From Dissophora ornata (Eukaryota; Mortierellomycota; Mortierellomycetes; Mortierellales; Mortierellaceae): a DNA stretch of 64,000 bases. Under the pieces are notes generated by a model. That model worked only from the letters and a program-made list of their open reading frames with translations, did no database searches and was not told where the DNA came from. Shown here piece by piece: positions 33,061-44,600 of this stretch; the first letter of the stretch is position 1, and the number at the start of each line of letters is the position of its first letter. Where the stretch lies: positions 1 through 64,000 of the forward strand of contig MU616580.1 of the NCBI GenBank assembly GCA_025201705.1, given 5' to 3'. The translations under genes were made by a program, and so were the position numbers.

Positions 33061-34635
33061 CTGACTCAGAAGTTGAAAATAATTGGGGAGAAAAGCTTCG
33101 TACAGATTTTACAGATTACCTACCGAATCTTTGATTCCTTAACTTTGAGTAGTCAACTGCCATTAGATAACTGATACCTCGACTCTTTTGTTTCTTGAGC
33201 ATAACTAACGTCAATGCAAATGCAATGGAGCTACGCATCCTGCCACCGCCTGTGTCGATTATATCATTTAGTGTTTAGCAAACTACTATTTTATACTTGT
33301 ATACTTTTCAATATCCTTAATCACGCGTATCAATCTCTCTCAGAAATAGCGTTTCGCGTTTATAGTTTCCAAGGGTTCATGTACGTGTAGTACTTGTTTT
33401 CACGAGCTCTTCCTCTTGCCTATAAACTCATTACATGCATTATTCTCCGACGAGACATGCAGTAGGACGACCATGTGGATAATGTAGCTGCTGCTCGTAG
33501 AAAAGCATGGCACCGCTTCTCTTTGTTGATAAAGACTTGTAAACCCCGCACAAAGTGCGGGTGGACCACCCAAGGGACCCCTGGAAATTCAGTCTAAGGG
33601 ACAGAAAACAGAGCTTGTCTACCCCCACTGTTAAAATGAGAGTACAGTCGTGTGTGGCATGCCAAAGCCATGTTGACAGCGCTGTTTCTTTCTGGATAGC
33701 AGGCGGTGCGCCTAGTTGCTGCGGACCCAACTACCTGTTGCTCCTACCACGAAACAATCACGCGGCGGGAAAAGAACCCTGGGTAGTAAATATAGACAGC
33801 ATCAACATCGCCTTTGGTACTCGTTCCATGGCCACATCATACACGACTGGTTATAGACACGTCTTGAAAAGAAAACTGTCTTGCATGCAGCATTTACTTG
33901 ACATGGGAGGGCGCGGTATGGCGATGATGGTGGCCATGCTTGTTGCTTAGCCCAACTAAGGTTTGAGGGCTTGAGGGGCTGTTAGATTTCTTTCCCTTCA
34001 AATTTCCCTTTTGTTTTACTTGTTAATAGATCGAATGAAAAAGAAGAAAAGAAATAACATTACATATTAAGGAGAGGTACAGCAGCTAGAGCATGGTGGT
34101 TGGGTGACGTGAGGATAGGGTGATTACTGAAGACCGATCCCACATGCAAGACGGACTTCCCATTGCCGTTTTGTCTGAGTGGCGATATTTTTATCTCCAT
34201 ATCCCTCACCGCCATGTCTATTATTCTCGATCGCCGAACAAACACTTTCAACTTCGTTTTCCTTTGATCCCTCGGATCAAACAGGCAATCGAGTGTAATA
34301 CTTCACCGCACGGAAAACCGCTATGAAGCGTCACGAGGGGAACATTTCAAATATGCCTGTTCCCATCGTTTTCATCTCACTTCTTCATGCTACGTCGATC
34401 GTTTCCCACTTCTAGGTTCAGCAAAACGGCCAAGCTCACATTTGTTTGTTGATTTGTTTTTGTTGTTGTCATTTAGAGATTTTTTTTTTTCTCGCTACTT
34501 TCGTTTCTGCTAAAAGGGCTATGACCAGAAGGAGCCAGGTTTATTTCGACAAAACCCAATTGCTTGGAAAAATATCCAGGACATCTTTTGTCCATGCAGA
34601 CTTCGTGAATGTGATTGCATGTCACATCGTCCGCG

Positions 34636-34654
34636 CACACACACACACACACAC
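34636..34654. repeat. (CA)n microsatellite
   Basis: A short perfect CA run lies in the gene-poor region. Confidence 0.8.
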
Positions 34655-37501
34655 GCTCACGCATTTTCACACGCACCTTCTCAGATACACAGATACACAA
34701 TACATACTCCTCCTTTGAGACCACAGCGACAATAATAGCACCGCTGGTACTCGCGCGAATCTGTATCTGTCTTTAAATAAACATTGCACCCTACCATGAC
34801 GAGAACAGAGAAAATGTGGAGCCCACGAGAATAATGAAAAGTTGAAGCACAGTGGAAAATTTTGGCTGTAGCCACGTTGTACACTGTGCGATGTTGTCAA
34901 TGAACAACCGTGTGTGCCCCTATCCTTCTTTGAGAGCGGGGACGGGTGATTTGAGAAATTCAGAGCTCCGCGGATATTTCTAAGAATTTATCAAGGGAAA
35001 CAGAGAACGACCATTAATTTATATCAATTGAGAAAGAGCGATGATCGAACCAGTGAATGAATGTGTGCAAGCAAAAGTGAGCACGCCTTCGATAAAATCG
35101 AAAGCACAATAGCCCATGGAGCTAAGGGATAGGGAGGAGGGGGGGAAGGACTGACGAGCATTTGCTGGTCAGGTTGACGCTTCCAAAAATCAAAAATAAG
35201 CAAAACGTGCATTGCTTGCCCTCGAAAAGAAGGGAAAGATAGAGTTGCAGTTAATAAAGCCTTGGGTATTGAGTGTCTATCCGTCACTACGTGTTTTTAC
35301 AGGGTGGTCTGCTGTTTATACCCGTGCTAACCAAATGAAGAATTGGAGCAACAATGCTGTTTCATACGGAGCTTCGCATCTATTCCGCATTCTGCGCGCT
35401 GCCTCTCCAAGCCAAACCTTTTATCATAATCACGGTGGAGGGTCATCTCTTCCAAGTTGCAGGAATTAGTCTACAGTACACGAGTATACGAGCTCTGCCA
35501 GCCATTGAAATTTGTTCCTGAGCGACATGATTGTATCTTGCAAGGTAATCCAACATGCCATCCACTTTCTCTCAACTTAACCCACTGTTAATGGACGACG
35601 GAGGAGCTGACGAAGACATTAGCGCTAGCAGCAATGGCGCCGACAAGACCGATCCCTCTGAGATCTTTGTCAAATGTCCTCCACTCCCTCGATCTGCAAT
35701 CTCTCCATGCCTGTGCTTGAGTGCCCATCATCTGGATATCTCACTCTATCGATGGCCACTATTTTTAGTCGATATTTCCAACAACCTGAGTAGCCAGGCG
35801 CACCTCAGCTTTGAAAGACAGTGATCTCGAGGAGACGAGAAACGAGATCCAGCTAGATCAGTGTAGACACGTCTACTTATTCCTTCCCTTGGAGGCATGT
35901 TATAGCTCTGCGTCAAAGCTGAGGGACTAAGATAGCGACCATGTGCTGGAAGTTTAAAAGAAGGACGAGTGAACAATAACGTAGCCTAGAACCCCGCTTG
36001 ATATCCTCTTTACAGTGCGCCATCAGGCCTGGCTCGACCGCAAAGCAAAACACGGTCTCAGGTACACCCTGCGCAATGACAAATATCCATGTATAAATGA
36101 ACGCTGGGCTATATTTCCCGAAAACACACAAAAAAGGGCGGTAGCGCCATAGAAGGGTAGAGTCGTGGCTGCAAAGACTAATAGCCTATGAGTATTTTAT
36201 GTGTACACATCTGTCCCTCCATGCCAACAAAACACAAGGCTTGTGGGCGTCGCTTTATTTCAATGAGGATCTCACAACATGGAGAATCAAAGGGAGGGGG
36301 CTTAAAACTAAGAGTTTGGAGCCCAATGTCTTTTGTTTTGATATTTTGGTTTGTTTGCAGGCACTACGTACAGTGCAACAGACAACAAGATAAGGAAGAA
36401 AGAATAAACGTTCATCCGATGCTGCGAATGCCGGTAAAAAGCAAAAAGTTTACGTGGATGTAAGTCTGATGTTCTGTTATCTGACACATAGTACTAATGA
36501 CTGACAAAGAGCAACGACAAATTGAATACATTACCTTCTCTTTTCTCTCCTATAGTTTTTTTAAACAGGCATGGTGGCAACACTCAATGTACTTCATCTT
36601 AATGATTTGATCTTATCACCAAGCACCTGCTCTGTGGTCTTAGTTCCTTCCTGCCATTGTGATCCAATAAATAACCAGCGTTATTTCCTGGAATATGTGG
36701 GCTATATCGACCTATGAAATAACTCCTGGCGCCGCTTGAGTAGCCAATGCTATAACAACAAAACGATATGTCACAATTAGGAACAACAAACATAAATAGC
36801 AAATAGCACCGGCTGGATAAAACGACCTACTTGGATCCAGAGCACATCAAAGGCAAAACAAGACATATCTGCATGAATCCGCAGCGTAGAGCTGGAAAAT
36901 GGCAGGCTCGAGTGTGCTTAGAGGATCTACAGAGACTATGGCGTGGCACTGCTGGCGATGAACGCCATGACATGGAAACAATCCATCCGAGTGTGTGTGG
37001 CAGTACAACGCTATGACAAATCCACTTCTCGTAATCAAGCCTTGTATTTTCCGATTGTAGATATTTTTTTAGGTGAACCCGATCCTTGGATCCCGGTTAA
37101 CGTTATTGCGATAGAACTGAGGAAAGACGAAAGATAGATATCATCAACAAGTTGTAATTTCGATCGGCATTCTGCATGTAGTTCTGCTGCTTGTTTTCAA
37201 AGCTACCACAATGCTTACGTGTGGTAGAAAAACAGCAAGGATCAATGAACGCTTGAATAGGATGAAGCATAATCAATAGCTAAATAGGATACTAGGCCAG
37301 TGCGTGTTGCACTCTCTCTTCCAGGGTTTATGCTCCTAACGCGGTCATCGCCACGAATACATATTGTGTATTTTGGAATGTGCTCCTAGACAAGCGCCTG
37401 AGATGAATAGAGACGCGTAATGAGAGAAGGAGCCTAGTGCTGAGGGGCAAAGTCGACTGAAACAACCCTTGTGCCCAATTTGAGTCCCTATTAGCAACAA
37501 T

Positions 37502-37516
37502 GAGAGAGAGAGAGAG
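37502..37516. repeat. (GA)n microsatellite
   Basis: A short perfect GA run; a similar one lies near 37923-37937. Both are in the gene-poor region. Confidence 0.7.
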
Positions 37517-38828
37517 TGCACTCCTCGGAAAACATTGATCACTATTTCCTCTTGGCGGCATAGCATGTAAGCTTTCCACTGCTTTGGTTGATATTCAGCC
37601 AGGACAGCGATCGGCCCAGGGTATGCTGCACATCTTCGTGTGATTTATGATGGTTGTACAATTATTCTTAATTATCCAGCTGGGAGTGATCGGTTGTGAT
37701 TATGTGCTAATGACAGGTGCCGTGGAGGTTTGGGTGTATGGACGAAAGGGGTTTGCGATCACGATGGCCATAAATACTCATTGCGCCCAAGCGAGCAACA
37801 GAAGATGAACCCGACAGAATAAGATGCGTTCTTATTATCCACCCATGCTTGGGCATGTATTTGATGTATATGAGCGATGAGCGCAGGCGAGTGTGCGTAG
37901 AGAGTGTGCGCGTGAAAGAGAAAGAGAGAGAGAGAGCAGAGTAGAGTCGCCATTTCTGCGATAGGATTAACAAGACATTGAGTGGGTGGGCCATGCTCGA
38001 ATGAACCCAGTTGAGTTGATGTGAACAATATTTGTAACTCTAGGCGACGGCTGTTCTGGCTGTTCTCCTGTGGTCTAGCGCAGCACCAAGATACGTTAAC
38101 TTTGAAAAGAAAGCAGTCGTTAACACAACGATTGAATGCTCTTAATAATGAAACATTGAGGAAATCACAAACGAAATAAATAATTGTTGGTCTATTCACT
38201 GTGATTTATTCCAGATTGAATAGCTGAACAACAATCGATTCAATAATGCACACAAAGACATATCTTTTCTTGGCTCTTTACTCCACGCTGCCCGAGGTTG
38301 TCGGCGTCCCTGGACGTTGCTTTCCTACAAATAGGCATCGGCTTCCGCATCTCCACTTCCCTCCTTTTCAGTCCCCCTTCCCTTCCCCCTCTCTCCCACC
38401 CTTGTTACTATTCATCTCTTCGCTCTCCGCCCTTTCCTTCTACTCTCTTTCTCTCGTCCTCATTCTTTCTCTCTCGCTCCTCTCTTCCTTCCGCCTGCTC
38501 TGTATTGCCTCGAGTACGGCGTTCTTATTACATATTTTAAATATTTGGTGGATTGCTGCAGGGGTGCTCGTGCTAGGCTGACCTTTTATTGCCGCGTTCT
38601 GGTCGCTATATTACTGTGCCTTCCTTCCTGCCACAAAGCGATCGCTCTGGGCCTTCATCTTTTTCACACTCTCTCGCTTTTCTGCTCTGATTTGATCTCT
38701 CGTACATCCATCAGTCTCACCTTCTACCACGCGCCTCGCTTTCGCCTTCCCCTCACCTCCCGTTTGTTCCTTTCTTTGCTGCTTCGCAAACCCTTCCTTT
38801 CCTTTTCACGCATCGATCGCCATCATCA

Positions 38829-40427
38829 ATGTTCTCCGCTATTGCCAGCTCTGAGCAGCACCCGTCCTCTCACCTCTCGCTTCCTGAACAAACAAACCAC
38901 GTGCTCTTCCTCGAGCCTCGCCACCAGCCAGACAACGTCGACATACAAAGTCTGCCAAGCTTGATGTCACCCAACCCTTCAATTAAAGACCTATCCGACT
39001 CTGCCGATGACGACGACGAAGAGATGGATGACTACGAGATCTTTGCGTCTCCAGATCTGCACCACAACGGCCAGCATTTTCAGATCCCTCATCCCGAGGA
39101 CAAATCTATGCCTCTTCTCCAAGTATTGAGACCGTCGCGTCCTTCAACCGCAGAGAGTAGCCTCAACTTGCTTCCTCTGGAGCCATGCCAGCAACAGCAG
39201 CAACAGCCATCAGCGCCATACACTGCACAATATCCAACCTACAACTTGGCGCCCGCTGTTGGTTTCGATAGTATATATGCGCAACTCCAATTCCAGCAGC
39301 ACCAACATGCTGCCCAGACCTTTCAACATCCGCAGCTTCAGATACAGCAACAACCCCCGGCGCAAAACCAGCAACATGGCTCTCAGTTCTTCCCGCAACA
39401 CCTGCCCTTCTACTCTCCTTTCATTCCGCACATACCCACATGCTCTCAGTCCATCATAACGGCGCACCCCACCCCTTCTATTTCACCATATGGCTCTTGT
39501 GAACCTGCCATGCAGGTCCAGGTGCATCATGGATCGACGTCGCCTCAATACTATCTTGCTTCGATGGAGCATCATCAACAGCCCCAGTTGCCCATGGGCC
39601 TGTCTTTCCAACGCCCCGCCCTTCAAAACACGGTGCCTTCGCTGGAACAGAGTATAGACATGCTGATGGCCTCACACGTGGATGGTAGTAGCAATGCTGT
39701 AGAACCGCTTCCTTTGTTGATGTCTTCCTCCGAGCCGTCGTTGGTCCAGTCGCCGACCATGTCCTGGATTTCAGTCTCACGCGAGACCTCGCCAGCTCTT
39801 GCACCAGTCTCCGTTGTGAGCAAACGGTCTACTTTCCGGCCATTCAAGAAGCGATCGGGATCAAAGATTCCAAGGACAAAGCCTTCACGAGTGGCATCGC
39901 CTTCACGAGTAGCATTGCCTTTACAAGCATCAGGTGCTTCTGCAGCGGAAAGCAGGACTCCTTCAACCCTAGCACAATATGTGCCTTTGTCCACGTCCAA
40001 CAACAGAGATGCCAGCAAAATTAATAATCAAGTCTCTGACGAATCCTCCTCTTCGACCAGCGATGCCCCAGCCACGCGCAGGCGTCGTGTTCGCCAAGTC
40101 AAGATTAAGATCAAACCGACGTCATTTGTATGCGACGCCCCAGATTGTGGCAAGGTCTTTTCGAGAGCCTACAACCTAACGTCGCATATGAAGACCCATT
40201 CGGCCGAGCGACCCTTCCTGTGCGGATCATGTCCCCTGGCATTTGCGAGGCGTCATGACCGCGAACGACACGTGCGGCTGCACACCGGAGAGAAGCCATA
40301 CAGCTGCGAGATCTGTGGCACTGGGTTCATGAGGAACGATGCGCTTCATCGCCACCTGCGGATTTGTGGACAGTCTTCTAAGGCGTTGATGGCTCTATTG
40401 CATCAACAGCAACAAGAACATCACTAA
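38829..40427 (+). CDS. C2H2 zinc-finger transcription factor (Crz1/Swi5-like)
   Basis: The single-exon frame gives 532 residues from the ATG at 38829, the first in a pyrimidine-rich leader (the frame has no earlier ATG). The N-terminal 400 residues are Q/P/S/H-rich with an acidic stretch (DDDDEEMDDYE), resembling an activation region. Near 434-514 lie three fingers: CDAPDCGKVFSRAYNLTSH (C-X4-C), CGSCPLAFARRHDRERH (C-X2-C) and CEICGTGFMRNDALHRH, whose last ligand is Cys, so C2HC. The finger order and the YNLxSH, HDRxRH and DALxRH helices match the Crz1 type of calcineurin-responsive factors. A basic segment (TRRRRVRQVKIKIK) precedes the fingers and may be a nuclear signal. I saw no clear PxIxIT calcineurin dock, so calcium regulation is inference. 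The tail is polyQ. Confidence 0.85.
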   Translation: MFSAIASSEQHPSSHLSLPEQTNHVLFLEPRHQPDNVDIQSLPSLMSPNPSIKDLSDSADDDDEEMDDYEIFASPDLHHNGQHFQIPHPEDKSMPLLQVLRPSRPSTAESSLNLLPLEPCQQQQQQPSAPYTAQYPTYNLAPAVGFDSIYAQLQFQQHQHAAQTFQHPQLQIQQQPPAQNQQHGSQFFPQHLPFYSPFIPHIPTCSQSIITAHPTPSISPYGSCEPAMQVQVHHGSTSPQYYLASMEHHQQPQLPMGLSFQRPALQNTVPSLEQSIDMLMASHVDGSSNAVEPLPLLMSSSEPSLVQSPTMSWISVSRETSPALAPVSVVSKRSTFRPFKKRSGSKIPRTKPSRVASPSRVALPLQASGASAAESRTPSTLAQYVPLSTSNNRDASKINNQVSDESSSSTSDAPATRRRRVRQVKIKIKPTSFVCDAPDCGKVFSRAYNLTSHMKTHSAERPFLCGSCPLAFARRHDRERHVRLHTGEKPYSCEICGTGFMRNDALHRHLRICGQSSKALMALLHQQQQEHH

Positions 40428-41676
40428 CAGCGCCCCAGGCCCCTGGACGTGACCGATGACAAGAAATGAGACATCAGCCACACCGGGATACCTTTCCACT
40501 AGACAGCTAATACTTCTCTTTCTATTTTCCTGCATTTGTTATTCATGTACTATATTGCACAGTTTTCTTTTTTTTTCTTGCCTCGCTCTCGATGGCATTG
40601 AGAAATAAATACTTTCGAGAGTCCTCCACTTGTGATTTTTCGCTCGAGGGACAGGCCTTTGAAATCTCGCTGTGCCGATGCAATGTGTGTGTCTGATCCA
40701 AGCGTCTCAAAAGGAGAGTTTCACCTACCGCCTCCCGCCACGCGCGTCTCCATGGCTCGGAAATACCGTTGCATTGTAGAAGATTTTCTTTGATTCGCAT
40801 TCCCTGACACGAAGCTGGATCGCATCATGAATTGATGTGGCTCGAGCATGCTCACAGCCTCTCTACTGTTATCGCAGTAGCGGCAGTTTTTCGTCAAGAG
40901 TATCTCTTTCGAGAACATTTCTGAATGTGAATTGTGGTGGTATTCTTTCCTGTGCGGGAACGGATCCACAGCTTGATTTTTTTTTTTAGACTTTTCCTCC
41001 TTTTATTTATCCAGATCGCGGGTGTCCAGATGTGGATGTTGCTGCAGTTGGGGACAAGGCAGAGCCTCTGCATGGACAGCAGAACTGTGCGTGTCTGTCT
41101 CCCCACAGGACCCACTTTTTTTCGGCCACGAAGTCGATCGTGAACCTTCATCTGATTTGCTGCTGGCATCCCTTCGGATATTTCCGGCACCCGGATTTTT
41201 TTTTTCTGTGCAGAGATGTTGGCAGACAGTCGGCGAGTGTGGATTGTGCGATGGAATGGTTGCAGCAGCTCACTCTGTTCGCCGCGCCTCGTTTCCCTCC
41301 TTGTCCTTGTCTTGTCTTGCTGTCGCTCTGGACCTCATCGCTTGTCTCACTCCACATTGCCATCCTCATTCATTATTCCCATTCACTCTCTGTCCTGCAA
41401 TCCAGACTCTTTCTAGCGCTTGAACCTCGACAACGCAGCTGTTCCAAAACGAAGTCCGCTCCGTGCTCTGCTCCCACTCTTCTCTCTCCACTCACCTCCT
41501 CGACAAGCCCACAAACACCTGTTTTTCCTTTCTTGCTCAGCCGTACATTATAATATTCTTGCGCCGTCGCCCTTTTTGTCTGCTCATCCGTGTCTTGCCT
41601 CGTTCCACCAAAAGCGGATACTTGCCCGAGGATACCACACTCGGACCCACTCGGCTCCTTGCTGCTTTTCAATACA
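40428..41676. other. Intergenic region with a long pyrimidine-rich leader
   Basis: About 1.25 kb separates the C2H2 factor from the GATA-like factor (both plus). The last ~450 bp are C/T-rich (41250-41670), as before other regulatory genes in this window. This suggests a long 5' leader. The frames here lack domains. Confidence 0.45.
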
Positions 41677-44600
41677 ATGCCTCCGCCACTGCCGCCAACC
41701 ACGGCATCCTCTCCTTCCCTCTCCAATATCCTGCAGCCTTCATCCGCCACCGCTGAACAGGAGCGATCCCGATCACCCGCCCCAACACCCGTCCCCAACC
41801 GCACCATACCTGCAATCACATCTGTATCCAATGGTACCACAGGAATCGCGTCCCCGTCTCCCACTGCACCATCCACCTCCACCTCCACTCCCCCGCCCTC
41901 TCCGCCTCTATCAGCCTCTGCAGACGGCTACCCCTCCAAGCAGATGGTCTCTCCGAGGCCGAGCGAACACAAAGAGCACCCCTCCGGAGAGACGGAAAGA
42001 GGACAAGGGCAGTTCAATGTGGCACAGGAGGTAGCAGAGACGACAAAGACAACAGCAGCACGGTCAGGTCCATTGTCACCTATCGGTAGCGACCAAAGGG
42101 ACGAGGCGAGACATGCCATCGTTGATCACCATGGTCGGCAATACCGCCAGCACCACCAGTCTCTCCATACTCCACATCATGTACATGCTTCGCAACAGAG
42201 GCAGTTGGCTGTTCGGAATGAGCAATCGTCCCCGCTTCGCGTGCAGCCACCGTCGCCTCCCTCTGGAATCGCTAATCTTACAGCAACAGCTGCGGCAGCT
42301 GCCGCTGCCGCATCATATACGTCGCAGGAGCTTGCGATTGCGTACTCCATGGTTACCTCTACTCAACAACAGCAGCAGGAGAAGCAGCAGCAAAGGCAGG
42401 GTCGGCCATTCAAACAAGGTAACGAGAGAGGAGAGAGTGATGGGGGGAGAAGGAGAAAGGCAACTTTGTTTATAGTTTTGTTCATCTTTGATTGTTGTGA
42501 ACACAAGACAGGCAATTGTCGTGCATGTCCCAAGCATCAACCACGTTCAGAACTTGAGTCCCCAATTGACCTGAAGAAAACGGCTTCACCCCGCATTTTC
42601 CCTTGCTCCTTTTTTTTATTCGCGGTCGTTTTCCCACCCTGGATGTTCTATCACCTCGCCCTTTGCCCGTTTTCATCTTGTCGGTACAAGGTCGACATGA
42701 CAAAAGGCATCCCGCAGTACACATACATAAAACCCCTTGTCATACAACTTGACTACACATGTGCATATGGTATTGGCCATGACTACCCCATAGAAGCGCT
42801 GCCGGTAGCGAGCGCCGGTGCCTCCTTGTTTCTCTGGATGCCATGTGTCTTTTTGTGTTTTGAGTTTGCCCTTGCCAGAGTCGTTGTCACCGGAGCACGT
42901 TTTTTTTCTTTTTCTTCTTTCCTGCGGAGAACGGATGTCAGCCCTTTTTTCTTCCTTCATCACCAACAGCCCAACCGTCCTTCCTTTCATTCCAACCGCT
43001 CTTTGTGTGAACTATCACTGCTGTGGCGCCCGCTCCCTGGCCTCCACTCCACACACACCCGTTTTCGTCGACATGGAGGTCAATTCTACAGAGGACCATC
43101 AGTCCTCTGATGCACTCCATGCTCATCCCGGTGGCTACCCTGCCTATGCTACTCACCACTCTGGTCCTACAACTGCCGCTGCCAATACCCAGTCAGAACA
43201 CGGCCATGGCCGCTATCCAGCCTATAATGAACGACAACAACTGTCGCAGGAGCATCGACAGCACCAGTATCAACCGCATGAGCACCAGCAACCTTATTCT
43301 GACAGAGATTCAAGGATACCGTCGCTGCAGGATCAACCTAATCGCCACTCACAATCGCATCACCCTGAACATGCGCAGCCAACAGGATCGCCACGCCACC
43401 CGCATCAGCATTCACACTTGCATGGCCACTCTTCTGCTCATACGTACAATCTGAGTAGAGGAGATCACAACCACGTGAATGGTGATTCCAGCAACAACGG
43501 CCCTCGCCATGTTGGGCAGGAAGATAAGGTGTACGATCGGGAGCGAGAACGATACGCCTACACAAGCGAGCAGGGCCGAGGCAGTGGCAGTGGCAGTGGC
43601 AGTGGCGAGGGCAATGAGACCAACAGTGCAGGCCAGAGTGGCCACCACACTAGGATACGTTCTGCACCGCATTCCTTGCACTCTTATCCTCCCGGCCATC
43701 CTTCCTCGTCTTCACGTTCTGCCACAGTATCACATCACCCTAATGCCCTCAATCGATACCCCTTCTCTATCCCTTCCATATCAGCCAAGTTGGATCAGCC
43801 TGCTTCTGAGGATGGAAACGACGCGCTGTCGTCGCTGTGGAAGGTAAAGAGTTTAACGTCTCTTTCGCAATTTGTGAAGGTTGATCATATGACCTCCTTT
43901 ATCTTTCCACGTTTCTCCGGCGCGCAGGAAATCCCCTCCGGCGACACCCTTGATTTGTCCCTGTGCTCAATGCTCGTCCCTCCTGATTACATAGAAAACA
44001 ACGCCGATCCAAGAACCCTACTTTCAGACGCGGCACACAATCGCTTCTCAGCACACGCTCTCGACACTTGGCGGAGGTACAGAAACCACCATCACGATTA
44101 CTAGTGAAACACTACATCATTTTATTCCAGTGCTCTGCGTGCTAATTGCGATCCGACTTTTGTTCCCACGTCTAGTCCTATTCTCGCTGGATGAAGTGCC
44201 GCTTGAGTTCACACAGGACATGTATATTGCCATGAGAAATCGTATCTTTGAGTTGGAGGCGAAGTCGGTCAATTACTCGCCTTTTTCATATTCCCGAAAG
44301 CGATCCATTGACCGGTCAGGTCTGGACGACTACCCTGACCGGTATGGATATGACATGGAGTCGGGCCACCATTCTAAGAGGCCTACCTACGCATACCCCC
44401 AGCGCCCATCTTCCCGGTCATATGGACCACCGGAAGGTGACCGGGCTTCTTCCCCAGTTCATAAATACTCATCCTCATATCCATCCTGGTATACCCCGGA
44501 GGTGTACACCAATGGATCACACCACCCCCCTCACCACAGAAAACACCCTTCTGAACAAGACAGGCCTTACTATGACCAGGATTCACGTCCTCCTTCTCGC

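Larger units (their letters stand above)
33061..38828. other. Long region without a recognisable gene
   Basis: About 5.8 kb in which no frame shows a known domain or a credible splice pattern. The longest frames (33555-33950 plus; 33440-33730 minus; 35555-35824 plus) overlap or contain no motif. Base composition is AT-rich in the left and middle parts. The right end (about 38340-38820) is strongly pyrimidine-rich and is probably the promoter and leader of the C2H2 factor at 38829. Small microsatellites are present. Decayed elements or non-coding transcripts are possible but not shown. Confidence 0.5.

Noticed and set aside
33555..33950. 131-residue plus-strand ORF and an overlapping 96-residue minus-strand ORF
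   Set aside because: Neither shows a motif. Such overlapping frames are expected by chance in a region free of stops on both strands.
35040..35060. GGTTCGATC-like word (minus strand), as in a tRNA T-loop
   Set aside because: No cloverleaf or acceptor stem could be paired around it.
35555..35824. ORF of 89 residues with a fair start context (MPSTFSQLNPLLMDDGG)
   Set aside because: No domain, no splice partner and ordinary composition. It is possible as a first exon but unsupported.
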